From Lethocerus indicus (taxonomy: Eukaryota; Arthropoda; Insecta; Hemiptera; Belostomatidae), in contig JACDQD010000002.1 of NCBI GenBank assembly GCA_019843655.1, forward strand, positions 5,776,585 to 5,840,584: a stretch of 64,000 bases of DNA. The letters run 5' to 3'. Shown piece after piece: positions 36,897 through 49,378 of this stretch (positions are counted from its first letter, which is position 1; the number at the start of each line of letters is the position of its first letter). The position numbers and the translations under genes were made by a program. A model generated the notes under the pieces. It was given only the letters and a program-made list of their open reading frames with translations, had not been told where the DNA came from and did not search any database.

Positions 36897-38533
36897 TTAT
36901 TCATTATTTATTAACCATCCCTTTTCTCTATCTATGACTTTGTTTTCTTTCTCAAGTTTTACCAAATGATGATTCACATTTAATGCAGCTGCTTTGTATA
37001 ATGATTCTGGAATATCCTAAACAAATTATAAAAAATCTGTATAATTTTACATGTAACTAAGATCATTCATTCCATAAATTTCTGTCTAAACAATATACCT
37101 AGTTATTAATTTTGTTTGTTTTAACAGGACTGGACTTTACCTTTTAAATTTTTTTTTTAATAATTCAAGTTCTGTCATTTCTTTATTTTCAAACTTCAAC
37201 ATCTGGAGTATCTGGCATTCCCTCTTGTTCCTGTGGTTTATGTATTCTTTTATTTTCATGTTAGGATTCTGAATCATAAATACAAATTAAATTGAGAGAA
37301 GTGTGCAGTATATTTTTACACCTAATACTATCTTAATCTGCCATTATGCTTCACTCATATTATAACATATAGCTCAGTAAAAACTAGAAATATCTACAAT
37401 TAATTATTCTGACTGTTTCATTAGACATTATTCACAACAAACCTGTATGACGGGACCATGCCCAGGATATATAAGTTTTGTTTCAAGAGTTGATATTAAT
37501 TCTAATGATAACATATAGTCATGCAAGTCTTCAAATACTGCTGTTCCTTCCCCAAGAATACAATCACCACTAAATAAAGCGTTTTCCTCTTTAAGCAATA
37601 TTGAAATATGGTCTGTTGTGTGTCCTGGGGTATGAATCATTCTGCAAATTAAATATTCAGGCCTATGCACAAATTAGGGAGTAACATTGTTGGCCATGCA
37701 ATAATATAAGCCTTCCAGAGATTTCAGACAGTTTGGGAGGTAATAAAAACAATTTTGCAAGTAATTTATCCCTCTTCAGACTGTCCTATTTCACATACGC
37801 TTTTAACCATCACTTCATATAATTATTTGCTTATTTTTTCTTGGCAGAGCCATACTGAGGTATATAATTAGTTATCAAAATTACTTACCTCAATGTTGCA
37901 TCATTTGCTTTTAGTTCTTCACTGTCATTCAGATACTTTAATGGTACACCATGGTATGTCATTTCATTAGGAGCATCTGTTCTTTTGTATTTCCAAACAG
38001 TGCAATCTAAAACAATTTTTTGAAATCTGTACACAATTATTTAGGTCAATTATAATAATATAAAAGTTATGGCATAATAAATAAAATACAAATAAAAGTA
38101 CCAGATCCTTCTGTAAGAAGAGGTACAACATAAGGAAGTCCCCCGATGTGATCTTCATGCCAGTGCGTTATCACAATATGTTCCAAGAGTATATTTTCCT
38201 CATTTAATACATTTTTTAGATTCTTTGTGTATTCAGGAATATTTGAAGCACCAGTGTCTATCAGTATTCTCCTGTCAACAGAAGTACGTTTATCACTTGT
38301 ATTATTTTCTCTCATTTGTTTCGTCATAAGCCAATAACTAACACCTTTATATGTTATTACACAATTGGAGGTGGGATATGATAAAACTTATACGTAAAGC
38401 TTTAAAGATACCTATTTCCAGTGCCGACAATGTACGTATTGGTTCCTTGGAGAGTCATCGGACCCGGGTTACATCCGAGAATTCTTATAACTCCGGAGGA
38501 AAGCTTAGAAATACGAGGAATGATAGCTGTCAT
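36897..38533 (-). pseudogene. LACTB2: LACTB2 copy 2, probably defective
   Basis: This is a full-length copy with all six exons, nearly identical to copy 1 from exon 1 through most of exon 5. The 3' end of exon 5 is altered: the poly-A run on the sense strand is ten instead of eight, TATAAG has become TTTAAAAG, and the donor GTAAGT has become GTAAAG. The net change of +2 would shift the last exon out of frame. Either this copy is decaying or the sequence is locally inaccurate; with a sequencing correction it would be a second intact LACTB2. Confidence 0.75.
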
Positions 38534-38706
38534 CTTGACAATCTCATTCTGCCCCTATGTCATAGTACCCTCTATGTGAACCCAAAAGTGAAACCTCCTC
38601 CTTATCAAAGAATAGGGCCAATATGAAATCCTAAGTTGGCAACTCTGTTTTCCTCTTTTCGATCTCCTTGGTCAGCTGTGTACCCAGCGATGGGAGATTT
38701 GTTAAA

Positions 38707-40036
38707 ATGGCTGGATCACTTGGCCTTTCAAGATTTTCTTTCTCAAAGTCAATTTAAGTGAGTATTGACTTTCATTCGTTACCTACGAATTACCGATGTC
38801 GCTCTACGCGATGTCGATATTTGATACAGTTTTTGATGCTCGATTCGTAGCATTCTTTTTATTTTCGGTGAGGTTTCTTAGGTTTAACAATTTGGTTTTC
38901 AGGCGGTGTCACTGCACCTCTTTTAAATTCACTTCAAGCGAGATTTAACAGTACCACTCGGAGACACCGGCAAAGGTATGTGTATATCCATTTGCTAAAA
39001 ATAATGATAAAATACGTTTTACTAATATACGTTATTGATGGACAGTGAAGACTCTTTTGTGTTTGTATTTGTAATGATAATTTTCGTTTCGTACAATAAT
39101 TTAGAGTGTTAAACTAGATAAGAATTCTTTGTCTTGTTTTAGACGAAGTTTGGGCCATTGGCCGTATGGAGACAGAATCTTCACCAATTTGTATGGTAGG
39201 CACGAATGGAGACTGAAAGGAGCTCTGAAGAGAGGAGACTGGTATAAGACGAAAGAAATATTAGAAAAGGACCTGATTTCATCCTAAGTATGTTTTTATG
39301 CTTTTCATGTGTATTTGATCAACCTCACATTTGGTGGGCCACAGTGGATGAGTAGTAAAGTGGCCATCTCTGCACTGAAAGTTGCAAATTGCGTCCTGCA
39401 CTCAGTTAATGCTGGGCCCATGCTAGTTAAGGTCTATAAATTTATAGGACACACACAGTGATAATTGGTACCTCAACCATCATCCTTTACATCCAATATA
39501 TGATTGTAAATTTGTAGAGACCTCTGCACCTTAACTGCACACCCAAAAATTCTTTATATTAACTTTCACTTTAAAATATACTAGCAGGTCATACAGGTCA
39601 TACTTGGCGATATTCAATAATTATTTATTAGATGAATAACCATTATAATCATAGCACTAATTTGGAGGTTGCACTGGTTTATTAATATTTAGACGCATTA
39701 GACTTGGTGTTGTGAGATTGGTTCTGGCTGCTGAAGTAACAAAATGAAGGTATCAATGAAAGTCAGGTTTAGAATGAGCTTAATACGCTGAGTGGATAGT
39801 GTGCTGGCATACCTCCTGAGACAAAGAAAACAAATTGTTAATTCTGATCGCTTTGTCATTTTATTTTAATAACCTGAAACAAAATAATTTTTATTAATTA
39901 TATATTAGTAATATCTAAATTAATATTAGGTATGCATTACAGAGAAATCAAACATCAGGGTCTCTGTGGAAGGGGGGAGGAGCTGGTTTCCCTCTGGAAT
40001 GAAATGGAGTTTTATGAACAAGCCTTCAGATGGAAG
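38707..40036 (+). pseudogene. NDUFV1 exons 1-4, copy 2 (frameshifted)
   Basis: Exon 1 lacks one C of TCTCCAAAG. Exon 2 lacks one C of ACTCCGG. Exon 3 has GCCGTATGGAGAC for GCCGATGAAGAC and a shortened A-run. Exon 4 (about 39944-40036) has several indels and reads CAGAGAAATC at its start. No open frame spans these exons. Confidence 0.85.
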
Positions 40037-40410
40037 GTAAAATTTAATGCATTAACACTTTGTAAAAATCTCATTTCCAAATTTTATTTGAACCAGATGA
40101 CTGATCAGATTTCTTGAAACATTTTTTTTCTAGTAGTTTTTTTGCAGCTGTAAATGTGATATGTTGTATATGTAGTTTTTATTAAAAAAGAGTTTTTACC
40201 TATTGTAATATGTGGTGTATAGAATTTTTGTTATCATAATTTAGACATTATTATAAATAGCAATTATTACAGATAGAAATATAGCGGGTTCTTTATTTAA
40301 TTGATATTCTGAAATACAACTTTGCAATTGATAGATATATTTGTGATAGTAGGAACAATCAGGACCTTGCTATGTAGTTGGGAAGCTCTGGATATCTACA
40401 GATCTGCACA

Positions 40411-40927
40411 ACGTTGGAGGCCTAGATAGGCCTTATAGTGAGATGAAGTTCACAAATGCAATTAAGGAACTCAATAAATGGATCATTGAATGCACATATG
40501 ACAATAACAAGTGGGTGTTTATGAGAGAAAGAACTGACAAATCCTTTCCTAATAGTTATACGACAGCTGATGGTATGTTTATCACTTATATTTTTAACAC
40601 TATTTTTATTAGTAAGAAAATATTTTATTATTCTGTTGAAATGTGCAAGTAAAATTGTGTATTTTCGGTAAGAACTGATTGTTATATTGCTGAATGGATT
40701 TTATTTATCCAGACACATGATTATAACTTATTTGCATAGTAATACCTCTAGTTAGTTGTGCATCTTTTGAAACTTGCTCAAGTACTTGTATCATTTAATA
40801 GTTTTTTTATTTTCAGCTGTATTCCAGTCTATAATAAAACCAGTGACTCAAAGATTATTTACTGTACATGATTGATAACTTCAGATTTAAATCTGATGAG
40901 GAGCTTATGCCTCCTCCAAAAAGATAA
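40411..40927 (+). pseudogene. Capping enzyme 3' fragment, unit 3
   Basis: Partial exon 12 (40411-40572) without an acceptor, and exon 13 from 40817. Exon 13 has GTGACTCAAAG where unit 1 has GTGACAAAAG, a one-base gain that breaks the frame. It is a duplication remnant. Confidence 0.9.
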
Positions 40928-42188
40928 TGATTGTTATATTATTGATTCCGCTTATAGATAATAAAGTACAGTAATATAAATAGATATTAATACAGAAATA
41001 TGAAATGAGATGTATGCTGTATGTGTGTTGTACGGATTGTAATATTGTATGATTCTGTAAAACTAAATTTATAAAACTATATGTCATAGAAAATAGTTTT
41101 TTCAAAATTGTATTTTCCCAGTTTTGACACTACTGATTAAATACTTTTCAGATAGGTGATTTTTTTCTTTAAATTGGTCATAATATTCTGAATAGTAGTT
41201 TCATAAGAAAAAATATGCAAGAATGATCAATTGCGTCATAAAGCATTTATTATTGTGGTCAAAACTTTCCTATAGGAAAGATATACCTGGACATATATGG
41301 CTTCATATGAACGTCCAACTAGTATTACAGTTAGAAATATAAATTCATATCATAGTGTACAAAAACTGATAAATGATTCATACATAGTTTAGTGCCTATA
41401 CCTTTTGACTCCTATCTAGTTTTAAGTATTAGAAAATTTAATGAATTTGTGACATAATTATAAATATTTCAAAATGGCTGTAATAGAATACATGGTTATT
41501 CAGTGTCCTGTCCATTTAAACTCTTATTTATCTCTTTTGGATTGGAATTCAGTTTTGTTTTTTTAATTGTTAATTTTATTTCATATGTAATATGTTTATA
41601 TACAATAAAATACATTACTCATAGCTGTAAAAGAAGAATGCAGTTAAAGAATTAGAGAATATTTTTGTTCTCCTTACTTTTCTTCCCTCTGGCACTAAGC
41701 TTTTGAATCTGTTTATTATTATTATTATGGATAGTCCCATAGTTAATATTCATAGGATAGAGTGAATAGTAATCAATATAATACAACACTGTTAGACTCT
41801 TAGAAATAATCAAAGAAGGATTGCTATTATTGTAAAGAAAGGGCAAATTAGTGAGACAACATTTTTATTTTCATATAGCAGATTCAATTTTGTGTTAACA
41901 AAATATATTTATACATACATATATATCTTCTGCACGATTGTTGTAATCAAATATTTATTACTGGGAAAGCTGTAATAATTAGTTGCAAACAATTATAATT
42001 TGACTCTATATCGTTTCCTTTAATAAAATTAAATACTTGGCTCCAGAGCAATAAACGAATATTAAATAATGAAAAATAGTAAATATTATTGCAAAAATTA
42101 ATAGTTGTGAATTGCCACGGAAATGACTAAATTGTATTATTTATTAATTTGAATTTAAAATCAGAATTTTTCAATTTTAAACATTTGC

Positions 42189-42313
42189 TTATTCATTATT
42201 TATTAACCATCCCTTTCTCTCTCATCTATGACTCTTGTTTTCTTCTCTCAAGTTTCTACCAAATGATGATTCACATTTAATGCAGCTGCTTTGTATAATG
42301 ATTCTGGAATATC
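42189..42313 (-). pseudogene. Orphan LACTB2 last exon, unit 3
   Basis: Only the LACTB2 terminal exon survives next to the deletion junction. It is 125 bp instead of 120, with extra bases in T/C-rich runs, and so is frameshifted. Confidence 0.85.
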
Positions 42314-42534
42314 CTAAACAAATTATAAAAAATTCTGTATAATTTTACATGTAACTAAGATCATTCATTCCATAAATTTCTGTCTAAACAATATACCTAG
42401 TTATTAATTCAAAAGTGAAACCTCCTCCTTATCAATGAATAGGGCCAATATGAAATCCTAAGTTGGCAACTCTGTTTTCCTCTTTTTCGATCTCCTTGGT
42501 CAGCTGTGTACCCAGCGATGGGAGATTTGTTAAA

Positions 42535-45500
42535 ATGGCTGGATCACTTGGCCTTTCAAGATTTTCTTTCTCCAAAGTCAATTTAAGTGAGTATTGACTT
42601 TCATTCGTTACCTACGAATTACCGATGTCGCTCTACGCGATGTCGATATTTGATACAGTTTTTTTGATGCTCGATTCGTAGCATTCTTTTTTATTTTCGG
42701 TGAGGTTTCTTAGGTTTAACAATTTGGTTTTTCAGGCGGTGTCACTGCACCTCTTTTAAATTCACTTCAAGCGAGATTTAACAGTACCACTCCGGAGACA
42801 CCGGCAAAGGTATGTGTATATCCATTTGCTAAAAACTAATGATAAAATACGTTTTACTAATATACGTTATTGATGGACAGTGAAGACTCTTTTGTGTTTG
42901 TATTTGTAATGATAATTTTCGTTTCGTACAATAATTTAGAGTGTTAAACTAGATAAGAATTCTTTGTCTTGTTTTAGACGAAGTTTGGGCCATTGGCCGA
43001 TGAAGACAGAATCTTCACCAATTTGTATGGTAGGCACGAATGGAGACTGAAAGGAGCTCTGAAGAGAGGAGACTGGTATAAGACGAAAGAAATATTAGAA
43101 AAAGGACCTGATTTCATCCTAAGTATGTTTTTTATGCTTTTCATGTGTATTTGATCAACCTCACATTTGGTGGGCCACAGTGGATGAGTAGTAAAGTGGC
43201 CATCTCTGCACTGAAAGTTGCAAATTGCGTCCTGCACTCAGTTAATGCTGGGCCCATGCTAGTTAAGGTCTATAAATTTATAGACACACACAGTGATAAT
43301 TGGTACCCTCAACCATCATCCTTTACATCCAATATATGATTGTAAATTTGTAGGGACCTCTGCACCTTAACTGCACACCCAAAAATTCTTTATATTAACT
43401 TTCACTTTAAAAATATACTAGCAGGTCATACAGGTCATACTTGGCGATATTCAATAATTATTTATTAGATGAATAACCATTATAATCATAGCACTAATTT
43501 GGAGGTTGCACTGGTTTATTAATATTTAGACGCATTAGACTTGGTGTTGTGAGATTGGTTCTGGCTGCTGAAGTAACAAAATGAAGGTATCAATGAAAGT
43601 CAGGTTTAGAATGAGCTTAATACGCTGAGTGGATAGTGTGCTGGCATACCTCCTGAGACAAAGAAAACAAATTGTTAATTCTGATCACTTTGTCATTTTA
43701 TTTTAATAACCTGAAACAAAATAATTTTTTATTAAATATATATTAGTAATATCTAAATTAATATTAGGTATGCATTACAGATGAAATCAAAACATCAGGT
43801 CTCCGTGGAAGGGGAGGAGCTGGTTTCCCCTCTGGAATGAAATGGAGTTTTATGAACAAGCCTTCAGATGGAAGGTAAAAATTTAATGCATTAACACTTT
43901 GTAAAAATCTCATTTCCAAATTTTATTTGAACCAGATGCCTGATCAGATTTCTTGAAACATTTTTTTCAGTAGTTTTTAGCAGTTGTAAATGATGTTGTA
44001 TATGTAGTTTTTATTAAAAAAGAATTATTACCTATTGTAATATGTGGTGTATAGAATTTTTATCATAATTTAGACATTATTATAAATAGCAATTATTACA
44101 GATAGAAATATAGCGGGTTATTTATTTAATTGATATTCTGAAATACAACTTTGCAATTGATAGATATATTTGTGATAGTAGGAACAATCAGGCTATGTAG
44201 TTGGGAAGCTCTGGATATCTGCAGATCAGTTACCACCGCTTGTAGGTATTCTACTTATACAAGATATCCACCTATGATTGTCATTACATTACAGGCCAAA
44301 ATACTTGGTTGTGAATGCTGATGAAGGAGAGCCAGGCACTTGTAAAGACAGAGAAATCATGAGACATGATCCACACAAGCTTGTTGAAGGTTGTTTGGTA
44401 GCTGGCAGAGCGATGGGAGCCAAAGCTGCTTACATTTACATCAGAGGGGAATTCTACAATGAAGCTTCCAACATGCAAGTGGCAATCGCTGAGGTATACA
44501 TTTTTTATCATTTCTATCTATTTATAATTAAAAAATAATTTAACCGCAGCCATCTAAAATGGTTATAGCAGTTTCACACTTCCATCATTAGATACCAGAA
44601 TATTTTTAATTTTATTGTCATTTCTTAAAATGTATTAAATTAAATAGAAAGGGGAGTTTTTTAAACACAAAATGAGTTTAAATATTTCAAATAAGTACGT
44701 TTATTTATACCTGTTTATAACTTGTTGCCAGGCTTATCAAGCTGGACTGATTGGTAAGAATGCTTGTGGATCTGGGTTTGATTTTGATGTTTTCATGCAC
44801 CGAGGCGCTGGTGCCTACATCTGTGGTGAGGAGACAGCTTTGATTGAGTCCCTCGAAGGTAAACAGGGCAAGCCACGACTGAAACCCCCGTTTCCAGCCG
44901 ATGTCGGAGTATTCGGTTGTCCCACAACTGTTGCCAACGTTGAAACCGTCGCTGTTGGCCCTGTAAGTAGTTGTATTTGCACATTTTTTAATGCTCCCGA
45001 ACATTTCTGAAAATTACACAATGCATATGACTGTGGGTGTCTGATAATATTTGCAATAATTGCAAATATAATTTAACGCAAAAAATTTTGTATAGTGTTG
45101 CTACACCTAGTAGTTTGGATGCTAGATATCCCTAGTATTTGACTAATATATTATTGTAAATGCTAAAAAATAGCTTTATTTATATATAAAAGTGTATATT
45201 TTTATATTTAATGTGTATAGATTCTACGAATGGTAGCATGAATTAACAAAATATAAAAGTAACAAATATGTATTGCAACAATTTTTGTAACAGATTTTTA
45301 GACTTATATTTACAGATAAGATATGAATACATATATTTATTTGAATAGTTTAAATATAACAGCCCTTATGAGTATGTTACATAAATGAAGCTTTAAAAAT
45401 ATAGACCAATATATTACCAAATTTTATTTCTACTTGAGATAAATAAAAAGGCTGAACGTTGTATACTTCTTTTTACAACAGACAATCTGCCGAAGGGGTG

Positions 45501-47314
45501 GAAAGTGGTTTTTGAGCTTTGGGCGACCGCGTAATTCAGGGACAAAGTTGTTCAACATCTCCGGGCACGTGTGCAAACCTTGCACCGTCGAAGAGGAAAT
45601 GTCGATACCCCTGAAGGAGCTGATTGAGCGCCATGCCGGCGGCGTCACCGGCGGTTGGGACAACCTCCTCGCGGTCATACCTGGAGGTTCATCTACACCA
45701 CTCATACCCAAGAGGTAATTTTCTAAGGTTTGAATTGAAATCCCTCCTGGATTGTGGAACTGCATTGAATGTACCCCTGCCGTAGCACAGATTATTAGAG
45801 CCCTCCCCTTAATTTTTTTAAAGGGGAGGTTATGGGTTTTGATCCTCGCCACTATCAAAATTTTCAGTTAGTTGCTAATTTGATTATAAAATTCTTTTAT
45901 TGTTAAAAACCGTATGCAATTAAAATGATTTAATGTATTATAGAATAAGAGTACTAATAGCATTATAAATAATTTATAAATGCATATATTTAGGAATAAA
46001 AAGAAAATTACTTACCTGTACCTACTTACCTATTTTTTTTTAGAGTGTTTTTCTATATTTTTTATGCTGAATGTTGAGATTCTTTTGTTACAGTATTTTC
46101 TTAATTTTATTTCTTCTTGTATTCATTTGTATGGCCTGAATTGGCATATCAGATTGTAAAAATCAATAAGATATTATTTAAGTATATGATGTGTTCCAGT
46201 ATAACTTACAATTGTGTTTAGTTAACTGTTGTAAATTAATGATTGTTTAGTGTGTGCGAGGATGTGTTGATGGATTTTGACGGGCTGGTAGCCGCCCACA
46301 CGGGTCTGGGTACTGCAGCCGTCATAGTGATGGACAAGTCCACTGATATAGTGAAGGCTATTGCGCGGTTGATCGTGTTCTACAAGCACGAGTCGTGCGG
46401 GCAGTGCACGCCGTGCAGGGAGGGCATCTCGTGGATGAACAAGCTGATGGCCAGGTTCGTGGAGGGCAACGCAAAGCCTGACGAGATAGACATGCTCTGG
46501 GAGCTGAGCAAGCAGATCGAGGGCCACACCATCTGTGCGCTTGGTGACGGTGCAGCCTGGCCAGTACAGGTGAGCAACAGAAATATTCTCACTATACCCC
46601 TAGTAATGTACTTGTTCTGTTGTTAATGAATGGAAATACATTTTTAAATAAATTCTTTAAAGTTCACTGCACTGCTTAGAATTAGAAAAAAGTTTAAATG
46701 TGGTCCAAATTTAGATTCCAATGAATTTTGTACTAGGAGGTCCTGTAGGTTCACAACTTTCCTCTTTTAAAATTACCGATAAATAATTACAAGTATAATA
46801 CATATTGTACAAGCATGAAAAAATATACCTAACTGCCAATTATTATTATATTTAATCGAGTGGATAATTTGTTTAATGATAGTAGTGGCCAAAGTATGCT
46901 AGACACTTTATGTACTCAAGTTGCAAGGAGGTGCTGAGAAATGTGTTAAGAAGAGACAGGTTAATGGGGATTCAATATGATATAAATACAGTGTAAAATA
47001 CTAGAATATTTTGTGATTAATTAAAAGTATAGATATAGTTGTATCATAGAAATATATTTTGGCGTATGAAAGTTATCTGGTTTTATTGAACTATTTATTG
47101 AATTTGTGGAATATTAATTATTCACTCTAACTAGTCGTGTAATTCATATTTGTGACAGTAGTAAATTATAATGATAAATAGTTTCTTGATGTAATTAAAT
47201 TGGTTTTCTATTTTATTACAGGGTTTGATTAGGCATTTCAGGCCAGAACTTGAAGATAGAATGAGGAAGTTCCATGAGAGCAATGAAAAGAAAGTAGCTG
47301 CAGCAAGTAATTAA
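42535..47314 (+). CDS. NDUFV1: NDUFV1, complex I 51-kDa flavoprotein (intact copy)
   Basis: This is the NADH-oxidising subunit of mitochondrial complex I, binding FMN and the N3 4Fe-4S cluster. Nine exons join in phase: 42535-42586, 42736-42809, 42978-43122, 43781-43874, 44295-44493, 44732-44962, 45482-45714, 46251-46569 and 47222-47314. The 1,440 nt encode 479 residues, close to the usual 465-475. The N-terminus is a basic, Ser-rich presequence. Visible motifs are [13 protein letters not shown] (FMN), [34 protein letters not shown] and [12 protein letters not shown] with a later Cys in [10 protein letters not shown] (four cluster ligands). Only 125 bp of the normal 174-bp promoter interval remains upstream. 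Exons 1-4 belong to tandem unit 3; exons 5-9 are single copy. Confidence 0.95.
45780..45855 (+). repeat. tRNA-like / possible SINE fragment in NDUFV1 intron 7
   Basis: TAGCACAG...TAGAGC (45783-45800) resembles a Pol III A box. It is followed by a perfect 9-bp hairpin (CCTCCCCTT 45802-45810 with AAGGGGAGG 45821-45829) and a B-box-like GGGTTTTGATCC (45835-45844). The acceptor stem does not pair convincingly and the middle arm is too long for a working tRNA. A degenerate tRNA or the head of a tRNA-derived SINE is the best guess. Confidence 0.35.
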
Positions 47315-49320
47315 ATTTTATTTATAACAATGAGTATTGTGATTAGCGAAGAAGTTAGAGAAATGCCTTACATCTTACTGAAAAAACTAGCTAACTCCAA
47401 CACATGTATATTTTGATTTATGTGCCACATTGTCTAAAGTCAGTAAAATTCTTAAATTATTGTTTTAAATGATACATAGTTATGTGAAAAGTATATATAA
47501 AAATCACGCATATTTTATCTTCATAGCTAGAAATAACTCTGTTATTAAATCCTGTTGTCCTCATTCTTGGTTGTATGTATTTCAAATACAGATATTGTAA
47601 ATATTTAATTTTAATTGGTTTTATTGTTTCCCATTTAAATTCTTTTTGCTATACATCGAAGAAATTGTGTGATGATACACAAAAATAATTAGGAAATGTA
47701 GGTTATAATAAAAATATCCTCAAGGTACAAATTTTATTTAAGTATTGAATTTAAGTATCTTTATGACACACTTAACTTAAATAAGTATTTTATAATCATT
47801 TTGTTTGGTCATTTTTAGGACTATTTCTATTAGGAATATTTATTACTTTGTAAATTTTTTTGTTACAGTTTATTTTTCTGGATTATAAATAAACCACCTA
47901 CATTAATTCCTACAAGATCCCTTTAATTTGAAAAGAAAAAATTTTGCATAAAATGTAGTTTATACAGGAGAGCATATATATTTATAGGATCATAATTCTG
48001 TTATTGCATCATTGTATAATATATGAAGAGTAAATTAAGAAATTGAAAAAATGTTTTACCTCAAATTGTTTTATAAATTAGAACATTTCAGGATGCAACA
48101 GTCACAAAAAAATTCCTTTGTTGCAGCTTTATTTTAATGTATTTTAAATTGGGTCTGTTAATACAGTAATTTGGTATAAATGCCATGTCTATCATTTTTT
48201 TGTTTTCCAATACTAACATCAGTTAACACCTCTATCATAGATAGTGGGATAAAAAAACATTATCATTACTTATCTTTTAAATCTGTAATATATATTTGCT
48301 TTAGGTTTACTTATTTAATTAGCATTAGCAGTGGAATTCTTTCCATTGTTTGAAGAACTCTATTTTTAATGACTGTGTCTACTGGCCAGTATTTTTTTGG
48401 ACATAAAGTTGATTGTTTTATTCAATGTAAAATGATGAGAAAAAATGATATTGATTGAAATCTGAATTACTATTTTACTGATTTACTATTTTTGATTCAA
48501 TATACATGTCTTGGTCTTGTGGCACATTCAAGATGTCTCTTATATTGTATATACTTAAACTGTTTTTCACCATTTTATAGGTACTGAATATTAAATAATA
48601 AGTTAACAATTGGTGGGGGTTGGGTGAATAAAGACAATTTTTTGTTTTTTAAGTACCACTTATATATTCATCTAACACAAATTCTAAACAACATAATTAT
48701 ATTCACAAGTTAAATATTTACAAAACAAAGAGTTACAGGTAAATATTTACAATTCAGTCGTGTGGTATCTTTCACATTCAATTCGAGGTCTTTTCCCATA
48801 ACTCATTACAATCCAACAGATCTGGGAGCCATTCAGATACCGTCTGTTATTTCACAGCGAAACGTTAATGTCGGTTACTTTGGCACTGAACCAGAACGTC
48901 TCAACAAAATAAACAATTTTCAACGAGCCATCCAATAAACACTTAATAACAAATTACAAAGAAACTAAAAACTATATGTGGTCGAATAGCTCCCCGTCTC
49001 TATTTCCTCCATTAGGTTTCAGTCTTATAACATTTCCCACATGTTTCTAACCACCTAACGTACAATATTTTTCCTAGGAAATATGGAATCACATATCGTT
49101 TTTAGGTAGATCCGTACCGAGTTCACTAAAAGTGTCCGTTCCTCTCGACATTACACTACGGTCCTTTTTTTTCGGGGAGCTCACTTCGCTCCTCGCAATA
49201 AATACATAAAAGCTAACATAAGTTAGAGTGTAAAGACATCGATAAATCCGATAGTTTTTCGAAACAATTTTTATAAGTTAAAACAACCTTCTAAAGATCA
49301 ACTTTCTAATATATACATAC

Positions 49321-49378
<58 letters not shown>

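Larger units (their letters stand above)
35129..40410. repeat. Tandem unit 2 (5,282 bp)
   Basis: This unit is near-identical to unit 1 but carries many one- and two-base indels, often in homopolymers and often inside exons. It begins at the same junction as unit 3 (GCACAACGTTGGAGG). Confidence 0.95.
40411..44217. repeat. Tandem unit 3 (shortened by an internal deletion)
   Basis: This unit starts at the same junction as unit 2, runs into the unique downstream part of NDUFV1 at about 44217, and lacks the 1,470 bp corresponding to 31823-33292 of unit 1 (junction between 42409 and 42410). Near 41680-41705 and 42215-42260 it has clusters of extra C and T bases. Confidence 0.95.

Noticed and set aside
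44705..45021. Three overlapping - strand ORFs opposite NDUFV1 exon 6
   Set aside because: They are antisense shadows of a conserved coding exon.
45430..45858. A 142-codon ORF on - across NDUFV1 exon 7 and intron 7
   Set aside because: It is the shadow of exon 7 extended into intron sequence, with no recognisable domain.
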